Shown here one piece after another: positions 42,960 through 51,962 of a stretch of 64,000 nucleotides of DNA (within the stretch, counting starts at the first letter, position 1; each line of letters opens with the position of its first letter). A program made the position numbers and the translations under genes. The stretch lies in assembly GCA_958510875.1 (NCBI GenBank), contig OY294067.1, forward strand, positions 62,756,039 through 62,820,038. The letters run 5' to 3'. Source of the DNA: Endomychus coccineus (lineage: Eukaryota; Arthropoda; Insecta; Coleoptera; Endomychidae). The notes under the pieces were generated by a model, which was not told the DNA's origin, searched no databases, and saw nothing but the letters and a program-made list of their open reading frames with translations.

Positions 42960-43045
42960 ATTGAACAGTTACAACACATCTTATATATTCAGACAGCTGT
43001 TTCGTTCTTTTCATGATCTCATCTGTGGAACGAGCCAGACGATGA
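42960..43045 (-). repeat. Partial 379-nt repeat with degraded hammerhead
   Basis: The sense strand (minus) has TTCCA, CAGATGA, a stem II of GATCATGAAAAGAAC (imperfect), GAAA, C-AGCT-G, TC, TGAA at 42988-43030, followed by a TGTTGTAACTGTTCAATCTG flank. U4 of the core is A, so it is likely inactive. Confidence 0.55.
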
Positions 43046-43289
43046 ATTCACTGATCAATCATCTACAGCAGAGGTATAACTACCAGAAAATCTTTGGAGA
43101 ATCCAGATTAGAGATCCACAAACATTTTTGTTTCGTAGACCATTTGTCATGTTTTACGGTTTTGGGTAGACCTCCTGCTTACCTAATATTGAATTTTTCG
43201 CAATTCGTCAAGTTCAAATGAGTTTGTGACAGCTGGTATAGTCCTACTCACAATTTCTAACTAGTGAAGTGTAGTGCGAAAAACTGAAA

Positions 43290-44525
43290 AAAAAATACGT
43301 GTGGCACTCGGGGACTGCCGCGGTAAAGCTATTGCATAGCATTTTTTCTCAACTTATGCAATTATAATTATTTTTTTTTTTTTAAATTATGCAGTATTTT
43401 CTTTCTTTGATATTTTAATTCAAGTTTTTTTTGATATTAATTCAAGTTACACTTTTTGAGCGTGGTGACCGATAAGAAAACATTTTTTTTTTCTTTTATT
43501 GAATAAATGAGAAGTTAATATCGTTTAAAATATTTTTATTATCTTACAATACATGTAGGTTATTCAGGAATGTGTTATCATTGAAACTATAGGTTTATGG
43601 TAACTGAATAACTGAAATAAGAGACATAGGTTTGAGACTTGATATCCTTTAAATATCTGGAAAATACCGCGTCAATGGTGGTCCCATATTTTGTTGTGGA
43701 TTCTTGTGGATCATTATTCATTTCAGCGAAGTTGATGTTGAAATCGCCAGCCAAGATAAGTGGAAATTTATTACCATTTGTACCAAGTATTTTCGACCCT
43801 TCTTCAGTGTACTCCAGTAAAGTGCGATGAATAAAATGCTCTACCTCGTCCAATTTTGGATTCGGAGAAATGTAAATTGCTACCATGACTATGTGTAGGC
43901 CATTTCTAATTTTGCATGAGCACGCACAAATATCTCCAACAAATGAGCTCCCAACATTAACATCGTTAACGTGTGCAATATTTATTTCAATATTCGGAGT
44001 CATAATATTAGTTACATTATTATTATTTTGGTAAACAGCTACCCCACCTTCTGGAACAGTGTCTCGTTTGAATTGTACAATACAATTGAAATTAGGTATT
44101 TCAATCGGATTATCATGCGCCATGCAAGTTTCGGTAAGAAGTAACACATTTGTTTGTCTCGTAACTGAATCTTTGTAAATCGTATTTGTGACTATTTAGA
44201 CTCTGGCAATTGAAAGTCATTATTGAAATGCCATTTCCATTACTAATGAAATCTAAGACACTTTGAGCTGTCGTCTGAACACTATTTAAAGGCAGTCTTT
44301 TGAATTCTTGCAACAAAGATGCAGCCGATGCAGCTTGCCTTCGATTATTATAAAACTTGAATGTAGAATTATCGTTTTTTGTCGTGATATACAATTTTTC
44401 AATATTAGTCACCCGAGAGAGCGCAACATAAACGAGTTCCTGTTATTTTTCGTTACGGAATTCCTTGATTCGGTCGCCGCGCTCAAAGCCCGCGATAAAA
44501 GCTATATGCAATGATAGCTTTGTTA
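43290..44525 (-). mobile_element. Helentron 3' part (helicase end plus endonuclease)
   Basis: The coding remnant at 43587-44450 is followed on the minus strand by about 300 bp ending in a GC-rich block GCTTTACCGCGGCAGTCCCC near 43303. A similar block, GCTTTTATCGCGGGCTTTGA, occurs at about 44500 upstream of the coding part, in direct orientation. No TIRs or target duplication are expected for Helitrons, and the true ends were not proven. Confidence 0.5.
43587..44450 (-). pseudogene. Helentron RepHel C-terminus fused to EEP endonuclease
   Basis: The minus strand starts ELVYVALSRVTNIEKLYITT, helicase motif VI of PIF1/Helitron-type SF1 helicases. It continues through RQAASAASLLQEFKRLPLNS into an endonuclease/exonuclease/phosphatase domain: IMTFNCQSLNSHKYDLQ, LLLTETCM, GGVAVYQNNN, FPLILAGDFNINF, GTTIDAVFSRYL. 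It has one frameshift near 44150 and a stop just before the VALSRV motif. A nuclease fused after the helicase is the defining feature of Helentrons, as opposed to canonical Helitrons. The replication initiator and most of the helicase are missing. Confidence 0.75.
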
Positions 44526-44629
44526 GTTTTATACATTCATTATATTAAAAAAAGTAGTATCTGTTACATAAGCCAAGAAAAAAATGAATACATTCAGTGG
44601 GAGGAATGAACCTGATGCTTTAATATTAC
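44526..44629. other. Spacer
   Basis: AT-rich junction between the Helentron and hAT remnants. Confidence 0.3.
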
Positions 44630-45469
44630 ATTTCCAACATTTGGCATCAATTTACTTAGATTTAATTGCAAATCTCTTTAGTTAGTGATGTCCATTTTTT
44701 CATGTTAGGAGATTGGCAACCACGCTGAAACCCATTTCTACTAGATATAAGGATGGGAAAGCAATTAAAAACTTTCTCACGATATTCCGTAATACGGAAT
44801 AAGTAACAGGTATGCCTTTTGGAAGACAAAATTGATGACATCTGTTTCTAAACTGTACCTCAAGTCTCAAGTTCATCTAACGATCAGTTCCTCTTCAATG
44901 TCACCATTTGGGTTCATTATCCACTGACAAATTTGCGACTGACTGCGTTATTGACAAATTACTACTACTCAGATTTTTAGCGACCAAATGTTGTCGATGA
45001 ATAACGCAATGTATTGCTAATACCCCGGGTACATTTTCTTTTAAATTGCTTATAAATAAATTTACGATAGCCAACCATGGCAGTTGCTCCATCTGTTGAT
45101 AGTTGATAAAGGAATTGCTTTTTCCATGAAGTAATCTTAATAAACTGATAATTACTACGTAATTAAATTAAATTTAATTAATGTACAATTGAATAGAATA
45201 AAATACTAATATTATAATTGCGAAAATAAGTTTGTATATCGTAGAACGTAGTATATTGTCGGTCTGTTTGTTATGTTTTCACGTAAAAACTAAGCAACAA
45301 ATATCTCTGTGTATGTGGATTATTGCAATCATTGCTCAAATGAGATCTACTATTGTGGACCCCATTTACATCTCATATAACCCCAATTTTTTTTTCGCTG
45401 ACATGGACCCTTGCTAGTTGTCATCGACCCCTGGTGGTCGATATGAACCACTTTGGGTATCACTGATCT
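44630..45469 (-). mobile_element. hAT element remnant (ZBED/GTF2IRD2-like)
   Basis: Its 5' end on the minus strand is CAGTGATACCCAAAGTGG (45469-45452), a hAT-type terminus, followed by GGTCGATGACAACTAGCAAG. Coding remnants occur at 44690-45100. The other end was not found. Confidence 0.5.
44690..45100 (-). pseudogene. hAT transposase fragment
   Basis: The minus strand reads NLKENVPGVLAIHCVIHRQH, then LVAKNLSSSNLSITQSV. This is the conserved I-H-C-x-I-H-R-x-x-L-x-x-K region of hAT transposases of the ZBED5/GTF2IRD2 type. After stops, it continues LIAFPSLYLVEMGFSVVANL, the C-terminal P-S-x-Y-L-V-E-x-G-F-S motif. The large middle part is deleted. Confidence 0.7.
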
Positions 45470-45838
45470 AGATGTTCCAATACCATCTACCGGAAAGCAG
45501 AGAATGTTATTCACGATAGCACCATTGATGCAACAAATCTCGCGATTCAAATAATCGACGGGAAAACAGTTGCAACCGCGAGGTGGTGACGGTCTCGAAA
45601 GAATGAATGTGAAAAACGAACACTAGTAGGGTTCTGGAGTGATCTGTTTTTGGTAAGTGATCGTGCGACTTAAAGTCAGTATTAGAGGGATATTTACCAA
45701 AAGTTTTTGTATGGTGTAATTTAATAAAGAAATGCTCATTTTTTATGTCGCATGTCATGATTATAAGATGTTGAGCCCGTTCATACTGATTAGTGTAGTT
45801 TTCCAACTGTAGTAAACAGTTATAGATGTATTAATACA
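45470..45838. other. Spacer, one unrecognised frame
   Basis: The 99-codon minus frame at 45507-45806 has no recognised motif; otherwise non-coding. Confidence 0.3.
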
Positions 45839-45890
45839 AAATTCTCGGGAAATAGGTCACATTAACACATATATTTTTATTTTTACCCTC

Positions 45891-45932
45891 GTCTTTACGT
45901 ACGTTTCGGTCTCACGACCATCATCAGAAGAC
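45891..45932 (-). ncRNA. PLE type I hammerhead ribozyme, complete consensus
   Basis: The sense strand reads GTCTT, CTGATGA, T, GGTC-GTGA-GACC, GAAA, C-GTAC-G, TA, AAGAC, identical in every element to the copy at 20644-20685. It lies in the downstream pLTR of the PLE, so it would cut the 3' part of a PLE transcript. Confidence 0.87.
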
Positions 45933-46333
45933 TTATTAATACAATAACCTGATTACTTAGAAATACTGTAATAACACAAAGCGTCCTTATCGCACAAATT
46001 TCGTTTAAATGCCAACGTCGCGAAACGAACGGAAACATGAAATCGGAACTATAACACAGCAATGTTGCAGCGTAAAAATTAAAAATCCACTATTAAGTAG
46101 AATCATCAATAAATACGAACACATTTCATAAATGTCTGCGAGAGACTAACAGACAAAGAGTTCTATCCTCTTTGCTAACAGACGAGACCATCTCAAGTGT
46201 TCATTTAAGCGCCAGATGTCATAATTTATTAGGTGATAAAAGAAGGTCTCTGGCCTCTGAGAAATACTTTAGACAATTCTACCTAAAGTAAACTTTTACA
46301 TTATAAGGACGTAAGTAGGAATTTGCAAGAATA

Positions 46334-46995
46334 TTAATTAATTAAATTAGTATAAATATGACTTAGTGTTTGAACGTCACTCCTATGATTAACAGACTTG
46401 GAGTCACGTTTTATATGAATCATCTCCAGAATAGATCTTTTATAATAATTGGTTTCCTTAGTTAAAATATTAACATTCTTGTAATCAAATTGATGGTTAT
46501 AATCAAAGCAATGTTTAGCAAGCGCGGTGGAATTTTCTAAGTTTTTGTTTCTTGTGCTATACTTATGGCCATACATTCTTTTTTGTAAATATTGTTTAGA
46601 GATACCAGTATAGGTCCCATCACAATCTAAACAATTTAATTTGTATACTGTGTGGGTTTGTTTATCTTTAGGAATTACAGGTTTTAGATTTGAGAAATAT
46701 TTCCCAACACAGTTAGTAGGTTTATGCGCTACGTTTATATCATACTTTTTCAAACATTTCTTAATTTTCTCTGAGGTCTCCGGAATGTATGGTAAAGTTA
46801 TATAATTGTCTGAATTACCTTTTACGTTATTTTTATATGACGATCCATTATAAATTTTGTTTATTCTCTCTTTAATAATAGGATTGAAAAAAGCCATTCA
46901 ATTCCAGTGTATTACGAACAATTTTTAGATTTTTGGGACGGTCCTCTGGGTGGGACAATTTAACCGCGCGGTCTGTAAGACTGTTTATGACGCTT
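46334..46995 (-). pseudogene. PLE GIY-YIG endonuclease
   Basis: The minus strand, continuing from the RT in a shifted frame, reads LKIVRNTLELNGFFNPIIKE, ISKQYLQKRMYGHK and NSTALAKHCFDYNHQFDYKN, ending YTNLIN. The nuclease motif is NCLDCDGTYTGISKQYLQKR: a C-x2-C, then a GIY-YIG-like T-Y-T-G and the catalytic-type Arg. It provides the nick for target-primed reverse transcription in PLEs. It is separated from the RT only by the A-run frameshift near 47001. Confidence 0.85.
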
Positions 46996-48065
46996 TTTTT
47001 TGTAACAAGTTGGTGCAACGGAATTGAAGTGAAGATAGCGTTGAGACCAAACTTCTTTAGTAAACCACGAAGTTTTTATTTCTCCATCTGCATCATGCCT
47101 AATGTTCATATCTAAGAAATTTATGTTTTTGTTAACTTCTATTTCACAGGTAAATTGAAGTTTACAGTGGAAATTGTTAAATTTATTAATCACGTACTGA
47201 ATTTTGTCATTGGGAACACACATAAGGCAATCATCTACATACCGTTTAAAAAATACGGGCCGAAAATCTAATGAACTTATAACAGATTCCTCCAGGCATT
47301 CCATAACGAGGTTAGCAATGGTAGCAGAAATAGGAGATCCCATTACTGTGCCGAATATTTGTCCAAAATATTGTTCACCGTACTGAAAATAAGTGCATTC
47401 TAAACAAAACTTCACAGCATTTATAAATTCCGATTGATCTAGAGGTGTGTGGTTTTTAATCTCTGCCCAACGTTTTTTGATGCTATTCAATGCCAAATCG
47501 ACTGGTGTATTTGTAAATAAAGAAACAACGTCTAAGGAAATTAGTTGATGGTTTACGGGTACGGATTGATTTTTTATAAATTCATTAAAATGCCATGAGT
47601 CTTTCACATAAAATTCATTATTTCCTATTATATTATTGATCGATTTTGATAAAAATTTTGATAAATTGTAAGTAGGCGCTCCTATATTACTAATAATGGG
47701 TCTTAGAGGTATATCAATTTTATGTAGTTTTGGAAGCCCATAGATATAAGGTGCTAGCCCATTATGGCAAATTAGTTTATTTTTCAATTCAATAGGGATT
47801 ATCTTATTTTTGTGCCAATTATTTATCAATTTATTCATGTTATTTTGTATTGATAAAGTAGGATCAGATTTTAATTTTTTATAAGTTGTTTCATCATTTA
47901 AAAGGTTTTCTATTTTCTTTTCATAGTCATTTCTATGCATTATGACGGTTTTATTACATTTATCCGCGTTCAAAACTAAAATTTCAGGGTTAGCATTTAA
48001 GAACTCTTTTGTTATTTTTGTATGATAGTTAAGACGATTCTTTGCAGTACCTACTTCTGCTTTCT
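46960..48065 (-). pseudogene. PLE reverse transcriptase
   Basis: The minus strand, open to about 48065 without a clear start Met, contains EILVLNADKCNKTVIMHR, LPKLHKIDIPLRPIISNIGA, motif A LISLDVVSLFTNTPVDLALN, motif B GTVMGSPISATIANLVMECL, motif C FFKRYVDDCLMC (catalytic D-D) and INFLDMNIRHD. These are the hallmarks of PLE (TERT-related) RTs. It ends in CYKKKRHKQSYRPRG after a slip in an A8-9 run; the alternate frame continues SVINSLTDRAVKLSHPEDRP into the nuclease. The N-terminal 200 or so residues of intact PLE proteins appear to be missing. Confidence 0.9.
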
Positions 48066-48237
48066 TATTATTGTTATAGATGTATATATAAGGAAACGTT
48101 AGAATTTTATTCTAGACAGAAGGAGGGGGCCACCTTTTTTTAAATGGGCAAAATTAATAATGATTTTCCACCCAGGTATGAATTATATATAAATTCTCGG
48201 GAAATAGGTCACACTAACACATGTGCTTATTATTTTC

Positions 48238-48279
48238 GTCTTTACGTACGTTTCAGTCTCACGACCATTATAAGAAGAC
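48238..48279 (-). ncRNA. PLE type I hammerhead, core destroyed
   Basis: Reads GTCTT, CTTATAA, T, GGTC-GTGA-GACT, GAAA, C-GTAC-G, TA, AAGAC. Two invariant G residues of CUGAUGA are lost. It lies in the upstream pLTR of the same PLE, whose downstream copy is intact. Confidence 0.75.
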
Positions 48280-48530
48280 GTGTTATGTCTTAACGGGATT
48301 TCTTAAAACTAATTCTATCAGCACAAAGCGTCCTTATAGCACCAATTTCAACAAAAAATGCCCACGTCGTCGAAACGAACAGAAAAACGAATAATCGAAA
48401 TTGTAACACATTAATGTTCCAAGTATGTATCAAGAATCCACTGCTTGGCAAATTTCTTCGAATATGCGAACTTAAAACCGTTGTAAATTCCTATATGCGT
48501 CTTTATAATGTTAAAGGTTTAGCTCAGGTA

Positions 48531-48845
48531 GAATGCTTAAATAGAAATGTTCCTAATAAGGTCTGACAACATTTTTCTATTACCTCATAAATTTCTAACA
48601 TCTGGTTCGAAAGTGGATACTTGAACGTTAAATTTTTTGGTTTCAGTCGTGTACAGACTTTGTTTGACATGAGTCCGTATATTATAAGAAAACTGCTGAG
48701 CAGTGGATTCTTGATACATATTCATATACTTAAAACATTAATGTGTTACAATTTCGATTATTCGTGTTTCTGTTCGTTTCGGCGAGGTGTGCATTTTCAA
48801 TTGAAATTTAGAAGGGATGGAAACGTATAAGCGAAAAACCTATTT
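48531..48845 (+). repeat. Inverted pLTR fragment beside the PLE
   Basis: The plus strand has GTTCCTAATAAGGTCTGAC, AACATCTGGTTCGAAAGTGG, GAGCAGTGGATTCTTGATAC, and TGTTACAATTTCGATTATTC, the reverse complement of 48355-48455. It forms an inverted tail typical of PLE insertions. Confidence 0.7.
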
Positions 48846-49035
48846 CTTAAATTCTGATTTATCTCCAGCTGAGGGTTACCCCTTGTTAGCATTATTAATC
48901 CTCATATAGTATTTGAACAGGCACATTTTGATTTCTAAGTTAGCCTATTCTGATGATGGGTACTTGGTACCCGAAAGGTTCTTAGTACTTCAACAGTATT
49001 CTCAGTGGATAAAGGTGATTTCTTAATTATAGGCT
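48846..49035 (+). repeat. Dispersed hammerhead-bearing repeat
   Basis: TTATCTCCAGCTGAGGG, the hammerhead at 48946-48988, then TCAGTGGATAAAGGTGATT. This is the best preserved member of the family also seen at 3.2, 5.4 and 18.0-18.1 kb. Confidence 0.6.
48946..48988 (+). ncRNA. Type I hammerhead, third PLE-like family
   Basis: TATT (stem I), CTGATGA (48950-48956), an unpaired T, stem II GGGTAC/GTACCC with a TTG loop, GAAA (48973-48976), G-GTT-C, TT, then AGTA (stem I, with one G-T pair). The core and a six-pair stem II are intact. The triplet CTT is less usual but allowed by the NUH rule; the minus copy near 18.0 kb has CTC. Confidence 0.6.
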
Positions 49036-49855
49036 ATCATCTCTCAAATTCTCATTATTTCAGAACGATTTGTGTAAAAGAAATAATTCCAAGAATTTTA
49101 CTCAACAACTATTCTCTCGGCTAATACCCTATTCTCTATTTCCATATACAAACAATTTATGTTTCATTCTGATATTATTATATCCGATAAATCTTACGAA
49201 GCATTCTAACTACTTCCAGCTTAATTGAAGTATTCTGCGGCTATAAACTGGTGAAGATTTTCCTAGAATATCGTGAATATAAAAATCACAAGTGCTTTTC
49301 CACAATCGAGACTGCTGGAAACTCGTTACGTGATTGCACATACAAATGCATTGTTGGTTTAAAATAATACATACTCCGTTTTATTATACAGTGCTCTCAC
49401 ACTTCAATACTCGTCCCATTTCCAGATAAACCGAATATATATCATTCAATATGGCGATAATATTGTCTTCCGGTCTCATCTTGCTCTATTTCCAATGTCC
49501 ATGCAGTTTTATAAATAAATCGATGGAGAACTTATGCATATTAGAAAAGTTGGCAATTGCGTTCAGCTCTCCGGTGAGGAATATCATATTTTCGTAAACT
49601 ATGCAATAAAACGAGTTGTATAAGTGTCACTTCTAGCAGAGAACAATTCGGGCAGCGGTCGGTTTTTGAATTTGCGGCCCCTCCTCAGTGAATGCTGAAA
49701 GTACCCTTAATTATTATTATACATCAAAATTGTTGATAAATTATTATATTCACTTTGTTGAAGCACTTATTATTATACTATGTATGATTAGTTTATTATT
49801 TTACTTCAAAAATAAAATTTCAAGCATATTTTCAAGATCTTGTCTCATTATGTTC
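49036..49855. other. Non-coding
   Basis: AT-rich; no feature recognised. Confidence 0.4.
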
Positions 49856-50820
49856 TAAAATTCGTTCTTATACAATGTCACTATCAAAGTCCGCACCATA
49901 TGGAAATTGAAAAAAATAGCTTTGGTTTAAATTTGATGTCGGGAACAGTTTTAGGTTCAAATTAGAGAAAAAATTACATTGAAAGTTGTGGCTAAGCGAT
50001 CTTTGTTGGCTGTCAAATATGACTTTTGTTGACAGAAAGTGGCAATTCTGAATCGAATTTGAAAAAAATTTATTTGAAAAAGAAGTTTTCACTGCAATTT
50101 TATGTAAGTGTGCTAATTTTCAAATGTCTAGGATGAAGTTGCGATTTTTTATATTTTATCAACCAAAATATTTTTTACAAATCCAAAGCTTACTTAACTG
50201 ATAAATATTGATTTATTAGTGTGAAACCTACCGTCACATGTTAGTTTCATGATAAATATTTTATTAACTTTCCATATTTTTAAAAACTAAAATTGCAACC
50301 ATGAAAAATGTTGGCACGAGCGGTGCAAAGTTCCAATGATTTTATCGCTCTTTTGAAAAGACACGAGTACTTTATCTTATAAAATATTAAATGCATGTAA
50401 GATATGGGGAAAATTGTCGAAAGAAGCCTTTAGTTTCGCACCTTTTCTGAAAACATGATATTTCGTAATTAGTAAATTGTTAAAACAGCAAGTTGGCCAT
50501 GGTAAATAAATTGCAAGTTAGCTATCAAAAATCGCAACTTCATCCTAGAACTTTTGAAAACCATAAGACTGCAGTAGAAACATCTTTTTCAAATAAATTT
50601 TTGTCAAATTCAATTTAGAAATGCCAGTTTCCGCCACTTTCTGCAACAAATGTCAAATTTGGCAGTTAAGAAGATCGCTTGGCCACAACTGTTAATGTAA
50701 TTTTTTCTCTAGTTTGAAACGGAAATCAAATTTTAAGCGAAGCATTTTTTTTTTAATTCTCATATGGTGCGAACTTTAATGGTGACACTGTCTATAGAAA
50801 ATTTCAGAATTGTGGGGCTT
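49856..50820. repeat. Inverted-repeat element without coding region
   Basis: Arms about 49870-50150 and 50525-50810 are inverted: GGATGAAGTTGCGATTTTT at 50132 against AAAAATCGCAACTTCATCC at 50528; GCACCATATGG at 49893 against CATATGGTGCG at 50763. The spacer of about 370 bp has no ORF. Probably a non-autonomous TIR transposon; the ends were not fixed. Confidence 0.65.
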
Positions 50821-51962
50821 GGGCCTGGACCCTACTAGCCCTGATTCTAAGGCGGCCCTAATCCATACTTTTATTATATATTGTTGTATTGAAGGATGAC
50901 AATTCTATTCGTATTTCAGTTTATATCCAGCAGTGTGACGAAACAATTATCAGCCAAAAAAAGGACCACCGTTTTATTTGAATCATTGACAAATTACTTT
51001 TGTCTCGATCATGAGCAAAATCTTCAGATTGATTCTATAAAATTGTTTACATTTTATTTTCTTTCAAATTTGAGAACATTACTGAGAACCAAAATAGTCA
51101 AAGTAACAAAGAGAATACAACATGATTTCGAGTATCGAATTGAATCTACTTTACTATGAGTAGAAAGATTGAGATTATGCTGATCTTTGAGAAATATTTT
51201 GCATGAACATGAATGAAGTTCCAAAAATTGAATATTTTAGCACTTGGAAGAATCTTGGAACATGAAGAACTTGATATTATCAAAGTAATGAATGATCACA
51301 ATATATATTTTTAATTCAGTAAGTTCATGAGTTTTACTTCATGAATATTTGTAATATTTTTCCTCATACACGAACGTTCAGTAAAGTTAGCCATTGAAGT
51401 AGTTTTTATATAATTATTATTGTATTATCACTAGCTGTTGTCCGCGATATACTTCAAGAATATTTAAGAAGTCACCCTCTCAAGAAACAAAGTTTCAAAC
51501 TTCAAGAATCATCTTATAGAATTCCATCATAATTTTTCTCTCAATCCAGACATATTTCATTTTCAGGAGAAAGGTCACAAACTCAATATTCTGAAATCCA
51601 CAGAAATTTTGAAGCATTATGGAAGACAATAATATTCCATTAAAACTACCAACTTGATATTTATATCTCAACGATTGTTAATACTTTGTATATAACCCCC
51701 TCCACAATCCATAGTCCAGATCTCCCTTCATTATCCTATTGTAGATTTGTTCTATTTAAGAACATTACAAATTGTTATTTATCATATTACCAACTTTGAG
51801 AATGACACATTGTGACGAAACAATCGTCACCAATTATATTTTGCAGTTCGTGTAAATTTCAATTTATGTTCTATTTCGTTATTAAACATATTAAAAAAGA
51901 GTTAATTCACATCAAGTAAACGCCATCATTCATAAGTAGGCCAAGCAATAGGGGTTTAATCG
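50821..51962. other. Non-coding
   Basis: An 87-codon plus frame at 50896-51159 is unrecognised; the rest is AT-rich. Confidence 0.35.

Larger units (their letters stand above)
45839..48530 (-). mobile_element. Penelope-like element with two pLTRs
   Basis: Directly repeated ends (about 45839-46330 and 48190-48530), both minus-oriented, share TCTCGGGAAATAGGTCACAY, a hammerhead, and CACAAAGCGTCCTTATMGCAC. Between them are RT and GIY-YIG nuclease coding regions (minus). This pLTR-ORF-pLTR layout with a hammerhead in the pLTR is characteristic of PLEs. The RT is N-terminally short and one A-run frameshift separates RT from nuclease, so this copy is probably defective. Confidence 0.88.
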
